A stretch of DNA of 64,000 nt from Oceaniovalibus guishaninsula JLT2003. Lineage in GTDB: Bacteria; Pseudomonadota; Alphaproteobacteria; Rhodobacterales; Rhodobacteraceae. Positions 49,948 through 60,403 of this stretch are shown here, piece after piece (positions within the stretch are counted from its first letter, which is position 1; each line of letters starts with the position of its first letter). The stretch spans positions 1 to 64,000 of the forward strand of contig NZ_AMGO01000011.1 of the NCBI RefSeq assembly GCF_000299575.1, in the 5' to 3' direction. The position numbers and the translations under genes are program-made. Below the pieces are notes generated by a model that was not told the origin of the DNA, ran no database searches, and saw only the letters and a list, made by a program, of their open reading frames with translations.

Positions 49948-51099
49948 ATGGACAATATCGCAGGGCATAAAAGCGGCCTCTCGTGGGTGACGAACATTTC
50001 CGTCGTCGTGCTGGTCGTTTTGTGGCTGATACCGACCGTCGGACTTTTCGTATCGTCGTTCCGCGAACGGGACCAGATCAGCGTCAGCGGCTGGTGGCAG
50101 GCCCCGTTCAGCGTGGAATTGACCTATAGAACCCGCGGAGACGGCGAGGTGCGTCCGGTCGATGGCGGCTATGTCATGGAAGGCAACATTTTCGATACGG
50201 GCGAGGTGCGAAGCAGCTTCGAAGGCGGCGCGAGCACGGTATCGGCCTTCGGCGACAGGGGCGTGGCGCCCGCCGAATACCCGGCGGGAACGGTCGCGGA
50301 GATCGGCGACGGCGAGACGCTTCAGGTGAATGCCGACGGGACGTATATCTATACTTCGGTCGAGGAACCGGGCAATCGCGGCCCTCGGGTCTATTTCGAA
50401 GCCGAAACGCCACCGCAATTCACGCTCGACAATTACCGGAACGTGCTGACGGCCGATGGCATGGATCGGGCCTTCATCAACACGCTGACAGTGACGATTC
50501 CGGCCACCGTCATCCCGATCCTCATTGCCGCGTTCGCCGCCTATGCCTTGGCATGGATGGACTTTCCCGGCCGCGGTCTGCTGATCGCGCTGGTCGTGGG
50601 ATTGCTGGTCGTTCCCCTGCAACTGGCCCTGGTGCCGATGTTGAACCTGCATCAAAGGCTGGGTATCGGCCAGTCCTTCCTGGGCATCTGGCTGGCGCAT
50701 ACGGGCTTCGGTCTGCCCTTGGCTGTCTATCTGCTGCGCAATTACATGGTCGGCCTTCCGCGTGACATCATCGAGAGCGCCAAGGTGGACGGGGCGACCG
50801 ATTTCCAGCTTTTCGTGAAGATCATTCTGCCGCTGTCCTTTCCTGCACTCGCTGCCTTCGCGATCTTCCAGTTCCTCTGGACTTGGAACGATCTGCTGGT
50901 GGCCAAGGTGTTTCTGCCGTCCGACGATGCCAGCAAGGTCATGACGGTGAAGATCGCCGACGACCTTCTGGGCAGCCGCGGGGGCGATTGGGGTATTCTT
51001 GCGACGGCGGCGTTCGTGTCGATCGCGGTGCCACTTGTCGTATTCTTCACGATGCAGCGCTTTCTGGTGCGCGGCCTGCTTGCCGGGTCCGTGAAATAG
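49948..51099 (+). CDS. aglG: sugar ABC transporter permease, AglG-like
   Basis: A 383-residue MalG-type permease. After the first helix (about 15-38) comes a long extracytoplasmic loop to about 165, including a beta-rich part with GEVRPVDGGYVMEGN, as in AglG proteins. The remaining helices carry the EAA-like segment ESAKVDGATDFQLFVKIILP. It starts one base after the aglF stop. It should pair with AglF around an AglK dimer. Confidence 0.9.
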   Translation: MDNIAGHKSGLSWVTNISVVVLVVLWLIPTVGLFVSSFRERDQISVSGWWQAPFSVELTYRTRGDGEVRPVDGGYVMEGNIFDTGEVRSSFEGGASTVSAFGDRGVAPAEYPAGTVAEIGDGETLQVNADGTYIYTSVEEPGNRGPRVYFEAETPPQFTLDNYRNVLTADGMDRAFINTLTVTIPATVIPILIAAFAAYALAWMDFPGRGLLIALVVGLLVVPLQLALVPMLNLHQRLGIGQSFLGIWLAHTGFGLPLAVYLLRNYMVGLPRDIIESAKVDGATDFQLFVKIILPLSFPALAAFAIFQFLWTWNDLLVAKVFLPSDDASKVMTVKIADDLLGSRGGDWGILATAAFVSIAVPLVVFFTMQRFLVRGLLAGSVK

Positions 51100-51123
51100 A
51101 AGCGTAACTGGGGGTAAGGTCAC

Positions 51124-52272
51124 ATGGCCGATCTGAAACTGACTGAAGTGGCCAAGTCCTATGGCTCTGTCGACGTGCTCAAGCATATCAACCTCGACAT
51201 CGCGCGTGGAGAGTTGATCGTGTTCGTCGGTCCCTCGGGATGCGGCAAATCGACATTGCTGCGCATGATTGCGGGACTGGAAAAGATAACCGGCGGGGAG
51301 TTGCAGATCGACGGTCGTGTGGTGAACAACGTGCCCCCCGCCCAGCGGGGAATTGCCATGGTTTTTCAGTCCTATGCGCTTTACCCGCATATGACCGTGC
51401 GGGACAACATGGCGTTCGCTTTGAAGATTGCCAAGAAAAGCAAGGACGAGATCGAGGCCGCAATTTCCAAGGCCGCCCGTATCCTTCAACTCGAACCGTA
51501 TCTCGATCGCCTTCCCAAGGCGCTGTCGGGCGGCCAGCGCCAGCGGGTCGCCATCGGCCGAAGCATCGTGCGTGATCCGAAGGTGTATCTTTTCGACGAA
51601 CCGCTATCGAATCTGGACGCGGCTTTGCGTGTCGCCACCCGGATCGAGATTGCGCAACTGAAAGAGGCGATGCCCGACAGCACGATGATCTACGTCACGC
51701 ACGATCAGGTCGAGGCGATGACGCTGGCCTCGCGCATCGTGGTGTTGGCCGGCGGCGGGATCAGTCAGGTCGGCACGCCGCTCGACCTATACGAGCGGCC
51801 CGAGAACGAGTTCGTGGCCCAGTTCATCGGCAGCCCAGCCATGAACCTGCTGCCGGGGCGGATCACCGGAACTGGGCGACAGACGGCCATCGCCATGTCG
51901 AACGGCGGAACCGCGCTGTCGGACTATCCGTCGACCGATGCGGATATGGGGGCGGAAGTGAAGGTCGGCGTCCGCCCCGAGGATTTTCGCGCCGCCGACG
52001 AGGGTGGCGCGCACATCTTCGCCGGCCGCGTGGACATCACCGAAGCGTTGGGCGAAGTCACGTTGCTTTATTTCGAGACTGGCGAATCGACCGACACCGA
52101 AAAGGGGGATGCCGCCGTCATCGCCAAATTGGGAGGCACCCATTCCAACCTCCGGGGGCATGAGGTCAGGCTGACGGCAGAGCCGGGAAAGGTTCACGTC
52201 TTCCGCGACGGCAAATCGCTGCTCTATCGTGACGGCAAACTGACCGCGCCCGAGGCTATTCCCGCGGAATAG
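51124..52272 (+). CDS. aglK: sugar ABC transporter ATP-binding protein, AglK-like
   Basis: A 382-residue MalK/UgpC-type ATPase. Walker A is GPSGCGKST (36-44), signature [13 protein letters not shown], Walker [14 protein letters not shown], and the H-loop YVTHDQ. The C-terminal TOBE-like domain from about 240 ([22 protein letters not shown]) is regulatory in MalK and may bind partner proteins. It follows aglG by 24 nt, with GGGGGTAAGG as ribosome site. Confidence 0.94.
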   Translation: MADLKLTEVAKSYGSVDVLKHINLDIARGELIVFVGPSGCGKSTLLRMIAGLEKITGGELQIDGRVVNNVPPAQRGIAMVFQSYALYPHMTVRDNMAFALKIAKKSKDEIEAAISKAARILQLEPYLDRLPKALSGGQRQRVAIGRSIVRDPKVYLFDEPLSNLDAALRVATRIEIAQLKEAMPDSTMIYVTHDQVEAMTLASRIVVLAGGGISQVGTPLDLYERPENEFVAQFIGSPAMNLLPGRITGTGRQTAIAMSNGGTALSDYPSTDADMGAEVKVGVRPEDFRAADEGGAHIFAGRVDITEALGEVTLLYFETGESTDTEKGDAAVIAKLGGTHSNLRGHEVRLTAEPGKVHVFRDGKSLLYRDGKLTAPEAIPAE

Positions 52273-52284
52273 GCGGCGGACATT

Positions 52285-52302
52285 AACCGTTCTTTCGGTT
52301 TT
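52285..52302 (+). terminator. possible terminator after aglK
   Basis: AACCG (52285-52289) and CGGTT (52296-52300) form a 5-bp stem around TTCTTT, followed by TT (with CGGTT giving TTTT). It is 12 nt after the aglK stop. The stem is short, so the call is tentative. Confidence 0.35.
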
Positions 52303-52320
52303 GCCGGCCATCAATCTTGC

Positions 52321-54766
<2,446 letters not shown>

Positions 54767-54781
54767 ATGCCTGGTGTCCGG

Positions 54782-55855
54782 TCAGATACGGACGAGGTGA
54801 TTGTCCCAGGCGCGCTCTGTTGCGCGCAGGGGTTGCAGGCGGTTGTCTGCGATACGCGATAGGCCGCCCAGACCGTCCGTAGCGGTAAATCCAATCTCTG
54901 CCGGACTTACGCCGCAGATATCCGGTCGCTCGATCTTGCCGATATAAGCGCCGTTTCCGTCGAACAGCGCCGCCAGCCCACCGCGCGGGCAGGTGATCGC
55001 AACGCTTTGGCCTTGCGCCGATGCGGCGACGCTGCCCGCATAGCCCTGGACACGGGATGCCACGGGGCCCGGCAAGTCGCAAAGAACCGGCTTGTGTCCC
55101 ATCCGGTGCAGGCCCAGCAGCGGTGGCATGATGTCGCCGTCGCCTTCCCATTGCATCGCGAGGGCCACGGTGCCGTCATCGGCGATGGCCAGATGACGGA
55201 TCGAGTTCTTGCGCAGGTCGGAATCAAGCTCGACCCGGTCGATCACACCGCCCGTGGGCGCCAGATAGCTGAGGCTCGGCCGCATCGTGTCGATGTTCAG
55301 CTTTGTGCGGTCATCATCCGGCGCGACGACGATCCCGCCATTGGCGACGACGATCACTTCGCGGCCGGGCAGGCGCAAGATCTCGTGCGGACCGATCCCG
55401 CCGGACGCGATCCAACCGGACCTCGCATAGCCCGAATCGACGTCCCAGAACCCGATTTGGCCGATCCCGGTCGCATCCTCAATCTCGGCCGTGTAGAGCG
55501 TCGTCGCGTCGAGAGAATACGTGCCGTGACCGCTGAAGTGATGGCCTTCCGGCGCGGCTAGGCGATGCAGAACCGTCCCGCGGGCACAATCGATGACCAG
55601 GGCATAGGTGCCGGGACGGCGCGCAAAGGCCACGGCCTGCGCGCGAACGGGATGACCCGCAGCGGCATGACCGCGCGCGGGTAGGGGGATACGGAGCGTA
55701 TCCTGTCCCTGGGCCGTCAGACCGAACAGCGCAAAGGTGCCATCAGGTTCGCGTGCCGCGGCCAGATAATCGGGCGATCCGACCTCGGCCCATCCGGCGG
55801 CAGGCAGGGCGGCTGTCGCGGCAAGCGTGGCAAGGAACCGGCGGCGGCTGGTCAT
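54782..55855 (-). CDS. DUF1513 protein, Tat-exported
   Basis: A 357-residue exported protein. The N-terminus MTSRRRFLATLAATAALPAAGWA carries a twin-arginine motif (S-R-R-R-F-L), so it is probably folded in the cytoplasm and sent through Tat. The body is a WD/kelch-like beta-propeller of DUF1513 type (LVIDCARG, GTYSLDATTLYTAEIED, GIGPHEILRLPG). It is last of the iron-type operon: hypothetical - imelysin - diheme oxidoreductase - imelysin - DUF1513, which is a known arrangement in alphaproteobacteria. Function unknown. Confidence 0.88.
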   Translation of the reverse strand: MTSRRRFLATLAATAALPAAGWAEVGSPDYLAAAREPDGTFALFGLTAQGQDTLRIPLPARGHAAAGHPVRAQAVAFARRPGTYALVIDCARGTVLHRLAAPEGHHFSGHGTYSLDATTLYTAEIEDATGIGQIGFWDVDSGYARSGWIASGGIGPHEILRLPGREVIVVANGGIVVAPDDDRTKLNIDTMRPSLSYLAPTGGVIDRVELDSDLRKNSIRHLAIADDGTVALAMQWEGDGDIMPPLLGLHRMGHKPVLCDLPGPVASRVQGYAGSVAASAQGQSVAITCPRGGLAALFDGNGAYIGKIERPDICGVSPAEIGFTATDGLGGLSRIADNRLQPLRATERAWDNHLVRI

Positions 55856-55857
55856 TC

Positions 55858-56847
55858 TCAATCTCCATCGGCCGAATTGAAGCCCGCCGAGACCCCCAAG
55901 GCCGGGCCCAGTTCCATCAGCGCCGTCTCGCGCGCATCGCGAACGGCTTGTTGAAGAACCTCGACCCGCAGCCGTCCGGTAGGATCGACGACCGCCCCGA
56001 AGACCGGATCGTCCAGCGTGTCGGCCAGATCCATGGCGCGCGAGAATGCCGCATCCGTTCGGGGCGTTCCGCTGTCCGCCAGTGCATCCGCTAGACCCGA
56101 CAAGGCGCGCAGCGAAAGAATCACATTGCGCTGGCTGCGCCCTGCACGCCAGCTTTCGGCGCGGGCGGGGCGGGGCCGTTCGAACGTGCCCATCGGCCGG
56201 CCGAGGCGCTGATCGGCGATGAATTCTAGCCCGGTCAGAAGCGCGGTGAACAGCGTCTGCCGCGCCTCGCGTTCGCTGAGAAAGACATCGTTGCCCGGAT
56301 CGCCGGCGTGACGCAAGGCGTCGGCATAACCGTTCTGCCACTCGTCCTCGATGCTGGCGGCCATTGCGGCAAGGTCGGTCGTCAGGGCGCGCAGCAGGGC
56401 GCATCCATAAGCGCCATTATCGTCGAATTGCGGATCGTAAAGGAGCAATTCCAGCGCATACAATCCTCGTGCCGCGACGGACAGGGTCGCCGTGCCTTCG
56501 GGCGTGTCGATGACCGGATCCCGAGCAATCAGAAGATCGGCCAACGTCCGGGCCGTCGCGCCCCGCGTGTCGGGCCAGAAGGCTATGGCAGTAGCCCGCC
56601 CCTCGGCCTCGGCGGGGCCGAAGCGCAGATGCCCGACACCGAGCCAGGCATCCATCGCACCATTCCAGTCGGGACGGATAGCCGCAGCGGTGCAGTCATT
56701 CATCGCGGTCTGCCGCAGGGCAGCCGTCGCATCGCTAAAGGCGGCATAGCCGGGCAGGATTTGGTCGTCGATCGCCTGCTCGACCCCGGCGGCGACGGAA
56801 CCGGCCGCAATCGCAAGGCCGATGGTGAAGGCGACGGCGTATTTCAT
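55858..56847 (-). CDS. imelysin family protein
   Basis: A 329-residue exported protein (signal MKYAVAFTIGLAIAAGSVAAG) of the imelysin family, helical periplasmic proteins linked to iron or heme uptake (EfeO/IrpA-like). The G-x-H segment GVGHLRFGPAEAEGRATAIAFWPD and GLEFIADQRLGRP toward the C-terminus are visible; it is the shorter, divergent partner of the other imelysin in this operon. Its ATG overlaps the diheme oxidoreductase stop by 4 nt, and DUF1513 begins 2 nt after its end. Confidence 0.85.
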   Translation of the reverse strand: MKYAVAFTIGLAIAAGSVAAGVEQAIDDQILPGYAAFSDATAALRQTAMNDCTAAAIRPDWNGAMDAWLGVGHLRFGPAEAEGRATAIAFWPDTRGATARTLADLLIARDPVIDTPEGTATLSVAARGLYALELLLYDPQFDDNGAYGCALLRALTTDLAAMAASIEDEWQNGYADALRHAGDPGNDVFLSEREARQTLFTALLTGLEFIADQRLGRPMGTFERPRPARAESWRAGRSQRNVILSLRALSGLADALADSGTPRTDAAFSRAMDLADTLDDPVFGAVVDPTGRLRVEVLQQAVRDARETALMELGPALGVSAGFNSADGD

Positions 56848-58418
56848 AGCGACTCCAGAAACCGGATCAGCGCGGCCCGGTCGGCAACGGACATCTCGAC
56901 GACAGCATCGCGCGCAGCCTCGGCTTCGCCGCCATGCCAGAGAACCGCTTCTAGCAACGACCGCGCGCGTCCGTCATGCAGGTAATAGGTATGGCCGCTG
57001 ACCTGTTCCGTCAGGCCGATTCCCCAAAGCGGCGCGGTGCGCCATTCGCGACCCGATGCGCGCCCTTCGGGGCGATTGTCGGCCAGTCCCGGTCCCATGT
57101 CATGCAACAGCAGATCGGTATATGGCCAAATCAGCTGAAAGCTTTGTTCGGGCTGATCGCCGAGGCGGTCGGTCACGTGTTTGGGCGTGTGACAGCCGGT
57201 GCAGCCGACCGTATGGAACATTTCCTTGCCGCGCAGAACCTGGGGATCGTCCACGTCGCGCCGCTGCGGCACCGCGAGGTTGCGCGAGTAGAAGGTCACG
57301 AAATCCAGCCCTTCGGTCCCGATCTCGGTGCCTTCCGGCGTGCCGGTGTTGCCGTTGGGGGCAGCCAGACATTCGGCCTGTTCTTCGGTACAATCGCCGG
57401 ACGGTGCCGGAAATATCGGCGACGAGATCCCGATATCGCCGGCAAAGGCGCTGGCGGATTGTTCGCGGATCGTCGGCGCCCCGGCCTTCAACCCGAACCG
57501 CCCCAGCATCGGGCGATCGAACTCGAACGACCAGACGATTTGCGCACGCCCGGAAATGCCGTCGCCGTCCGCATCGTCGGGGTCGGCCTGCGCCAGAATA
57601 TCGGCGGCGGGGATCGCTTCCAGCAGGCCAAGCCCGATCATCTGCGGGGCGACACGGGGGCTGAGCATCGCGCCATCCGCAAGGGGGCCATACCCCAGAT
57701 CCTCGGCTGTATAGACAGGGCTTCGCAGCATCGCCGTCTCGCCGCCCGAAAGCGGCACCTCGATCTCGTCATACGCGATGCCAAGGCGATATTCGGCCGG
57801 ATGGCCCTGCAAGGCAAAGTCCTGCAATTGCCCGCCATAGACGGGATCGGGTGCCGTGCGTTCGCTGCTGTCGCCAAGACTGAGAAGGAAGGCATCGAGC
57901 GCGTCGATATCTGCGGTGTCCGGTGCCGGGACCGACACACGCAGGAACATCGACACCGCATCGTCGTCCGGCCCTTCCGGCGGATGGCCGCGACCGTCCT
58001 TCAGATGACAGCTTTGACAACCGCGCGAATTGTAAAGCGGCCCGAGACCGTCGGAAACCTGCGTCGAGGACGGCGCAGAAACCCAGAGCTTACGAAAAAG
58101 ACCGTTGCCGACCTTGAAATCCAGCTCCCGCTCGAACGGCATGTTCGCCGATGACAGCGAAAAGGCGTCGGCGTCGTTGCGGACGGGGACGGTCGCAGCG
58201 CCGCCGCCATTGGCCTCGAACGGTTCGGCCTCGTCAAATTGCGTCGCGGGCGACGTGACATCCGCAACACGCCGCGCCTCATCCGCCGTGCGCGGGATGA
58301 CGTCGAGATGCGGACGCGTCAGGTCGACGTCATGATGTCCTGCATCGCCCGCACCGACAGCCGCCGCGCATCCCAGCGCGGCGACGGTCAGCATCGGCAT
58401 GGCTTTCTTCATCGTCAT
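56844..58418 (-). CDS. diheme oxidoreductase (DHOR) family protein
   Basis: A 524-residue c-type diheme protein. Two C-x-x-C-H sites are visible: C134-Q-S-C137-H138 and C406-T-G-C409-H410. The N-terminal hydrophobic segment MPMLTVAALGCAAAV exports it, with a lipid-attachment-like cysteine at 17 (LGC), so it may be a lipoprotein. DDADGDGISGRAQ near 281-293 looks calcium-binding. Start is ATG complementary to 58416-58418, or the Met at 58412, which has GGAA 6 nt upstream. It should serve periplasmic electron transfer in this iron-linked operon. Confidence 0.9.
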   Translation of the reverse strand: MTMKKAMPMLTVAALGCAAAVGAGDAGHHDVDLTRPHLDVIPRTADEARRVADVTSPATQFDEAEPFEANGGGAATVPVRNDADAFSLSSANMPFERELDFKVGNGLFRKLWVSAPSSTQVSDGLGPLYNSRGCQSCHLKDGRGHPPEGPDDDAVSMFLRVSVPAPDTADIDALDAFLLSLGDSSERTAPDPVYGGQLQDFALQGHPAEYRLGIAYDEIEVPLSGGETAMLRSPVYTAEDLGYGPLADGAMLSPRVAPQMIGLGLLEAIPAADILAQADPDDADGDGISGRAQIVWSFEFDRPMLGRFGLKAGAPTIREQSASAFAGDIGISSPIFPAPSGDCTEEQAECLAAPNGNTGTPEGTEIGTEGLDFVTFYSRNLAVPQRRDVDDPQVLRGKEMFHTVGCTGCHTPKHVTDRLGDQPEQSFQLIWPYTDLLLHDMGPGLADNRPEGRASGREWRTAPLWGIGLTEQVSGHTYYLHDGRARSLLEAVLWHGGEAEAARDAVVEMSVADRAALIRFLESL

Positions 58419-58439
58419 TTCCGGTCCGGCGAACGTAGC

Positions 58440-59702
58440 CTATTGAAACACCGCATCAGGCGCGTCGAGCGAATCCGAACCCTCGACCTCGATAGCGCCG
58501 AGGTCGAGCGCGGCGACAGCGCGTTCGATCGCGCGGGTCTGGGCCACCAGCGCATCGACCGCATCCATCACCAGCTTTTCACCTTCGGCATTCCCGCGCG
58601 CAAGCATCATGTCATAGGCCATGCCATCGTTCGCCGCATCGCGGACCCGGTCGAGCGCTTCCACCGACGCGTCGAGCCTTTCGCGCAGTTGGGCATCGAC
58701 CTGCGGATCGGCGGCGGCGACCAGATCGGAGGGCGAGGGGCCGGATACGACGCTGCCATCCATTCGGGTATAGCTGGCCAGATAGGCGTTCTGCATCCCA
58801 ACTCCGTCATAATAATGGCTTTCATGCGTGTTGTCGGAAAAGCAGTCGTGCTCTTCCTCGGGATCGTTCAGCAGGACGCCAAGCTTCATCCGCTCACCGG
58901 CAAGTTCGCCGTAGGACAACGACCCCATCCCGGTCAGGATCGCCGCCATCCCGGCCTCTTCGTCCGCCGTCAAATCTGCGCGCGCGGCACCGTTAGCGCC
59001 CCAGGCCCTCGCCATTTCGTCCAGATCGTCAACCAGCAGATCCGTCACCACGCGCAGATAGTCTGCCCGACGGTCGCAATTGCCATTGGTGCAGTCGTCG
59101 CCCGATGCGTAATCGGTCCAGGGCCGGTCGCCCGCGCCCGCATCGGTTCCGTTCAGATCCTGACCCCAGAGCAGAAATTCGATGGCGTGATATCCTGTGG
59201 CGACATTCGCCTCGACTCCGTCCGCCTCCTGCAACACGTCTTGCAGCAGGTCCGGCGTGATCCGGGACGCATCGACGGTCCGGCCCGACAACTGGAATTG
59301 CGGGTTGGCGATGACGTTGAGCGCCGCATACTCGTTCTCGTCCGTAGCGCCGCCATAGGTCGGATCGACATAGTCGATCAACCCTTCGTCCAGCGGCCAG
59401 GCATTCACGCGCCCTTCCCATTCATCCACCATCGGATTGCCGAAACGATAGACTTCGGTCTGCATGTAGGGAATACGCGCCTCGCGCCAGGCGGTGCGGG
59501 CCGCGTCCAGACCCTCGGCGGACGGCGCGTCAATAAATTTGTGTATCGCTGTCTGAAGCTGTCGCGCCGCATCTCGGCTGTCGGCATACTTCGCGGCGGC
59601 GATATCGGCATAGGTTTCGAGAACGTCCGATCGTTCGACGGCAAAAGCGGGCAGGGCGACGAGCGCACTGGTGGCGACGGCGGCGGCAAGGGTTCTGGTC
59701 AT
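58440..59702 (-). CDS. imelysin family protein (IrpA-like)
   Basis: A 420-residue exported protein with signal MTRTLAAAVATSALVALPAFA. The imelysin motif G-x-H-x-x-E is G170YHAIE175 in ATGYHAIEFLLWGQDLNG. Other marks are IPYMQTEVYRFGNPMVDEWEGRVNAWPLDEGLIDYVD and the closing SYGELAGERMKLG. The family binds metal and is iron-regulated in cyanobacteria and pseudomonads. The start is the ATG complementary to 59700-59702, with AGAGGA 7 nt upstream. It is 11 nt after the small Cys/His-rich hypothetical. Confidence 0.92.
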   Translation of the reverse strand: MTRTLAAAVATSALVALPAFAVERSDVLETYADIAAAKYADSRDAARQLQTAIHKFIDAPSAEGLDAARTAWREARIPYMQTEVYRFGNPMVDEWEGRVNAWPLDEGLIDYVDPTYGGATDENEYAALNVIANPQFQLSGRTVDASRITPDLLQDVLQEADGVEANVATGYHAIEFLLWGQDLNGTDAGAGDRPWTDYASGDDCTNGNCDRRADYLRVVTDLLVDDLDEMARAWGANGAARADLTADEEAGMAAILTGMGSLSYGELAGERMKLGVLLNDPEEEHDCFSDNTHESHYYDGVGMQNAYLASYTRMDGSVVSGPSPSDLVAAADPQVDAQLRERLDASVEALDRVRDAANDGMAYDMMLARGNAEGEKLVMDAVDALVAQTRAIERAVAALDLGAIEVEGSDSLDAPDAVFQ

Positions 59703-59713
59703 TCGCAATCCTC

Positions 59714-60211
59714 TCAATGGGTATAGTCGGTCGGTCGGGGACGGTGTGTCGGGGCCGGGCCGCTTCGGGACAGGCAAAGGAATGTCTGCGCCAGCGACTC
59801 GGCCAGGCAGATGGCGGACCAGGCCGCGTGACCTGTCAGCAGGGTGCTGGCAAAAAGCAAGGCGTCGTCGCGGTCCTGGGCGGCAGCCGCCCCGATCATG
59901 TGGGCGAACGCACTTTCATCCGCCCCGACGCAGCGGCAACCCTGCCGGTGGTGCATCAGCGGACGGCGGCACTGACCGACCACAAGGCGCATCAGATCGT
60001 CGAAATCTGACACGGCGTCGCGACCCCGATCCTTGCCCATGACGTGTTCGAAGTCGGCTTTGACGGCGGCCCTGCCGATATCGCCGTCGCACCACGCCCG
60101 CAGATAGAGCACGGCCGCCCGTTCGATCATGGGCAACGCGCCAAGTTCCGCGACGGGCGCCGCACCGCGTGCCGTCGGCGCCGAAGGGTCGAAGTCGTGG
60201 CGTGCCTTCAT
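59714..60211 (-). CDS. conserved-looking Cys/His-rich hypothetical protein at the head of the iron operon
   Basis: A 165-residue protein with no signal peptide. The part from about residue 25 is helical (IERAAVLYLRAWCDG), and the centre holds QCRRPLMHHRQGCRC followed by GADESAF, a set of three cysteines and two histidines that could bind metal. I do not recognise a named family. The ATG is complementary to 60209-60211; an inner Met (residue 28) could also start it. It lies directly behind the iron-type palindrome and 11 nt ahead of the imelysin gene, so it belongs to the same operon. Confidence 0.7.
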   Translation of the reverse strand: MKARHDFDPSAPTARGAAPVAELGALPMIERAAVLYLRAWCDGDIGRAAVKADFEHVMGKDRGRDAVSDFDDLMRLVVGQCRRPLMHHRQGCRCVGADESAFAHMIGAAAAQDRDDALLFASTLLTGHAAWSAICLAESLAQTFLCLSRSGPAPTHRPRPTDYTH

Positions 60212-60283
60212 CGTGTCGTTTCCCGAATATGTCCGGTCGAAGAACGAAAGGATCCCGAACCCTTCCCTGCATAACTGATTGGT

Positions 60284-60298
60284 TGACTAAAATAGTCA
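60284..60298 (-). promoter_or_regulatory. iron-responsive palindrome (IRO/Iron-Rhodo-box type)
   Basis: TGACTA-AAA-TAGTCA is a perfect inverted repeat and fits TGA-N9-TCA, the RirA-type iron-responsive operator; the core GACTAAAATAGTC also resembles the Rhodobacterales Iron-Rhodo box bound by IscR-type regulators. It is 72 nt before the start of the imelysin operon. On that strand CTGACT could serve as -35 and TTATGC (near 60266-60271) as -10, so binding would block the promoter. Confidence 0.6.
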
Positions 60299-60328
60299 GA
60301 GATGTCAATCGCGGTTTCGGCGCGGTTC

Positions 60329-60342
60329 TTGCGACTTGGCAA
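60329..60342 (+). promoter_or_regulatory. NnrR/FNR-type box of nnrS
   Basis: TTG-CGACTTGG-CAA matches TTG-N8-CAA, the site of Crp/FNR-family regulators; the TTGCG half is the form used by NnrR rather than FNR. Its centre is 68 nt before the nnrS ATG. If binding is at -41.5, a TAGATC sequence (60365-60370) falls at the -10 position and leaves a 27-nt leader. Confidence 0.6.
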
Positions 60343-60403
60343 AGTATGCCGGGCGGTCGCGTCCTAGATCGCCATTGTCGCTATCACTTGTCGGAGATGG
60401 AAC

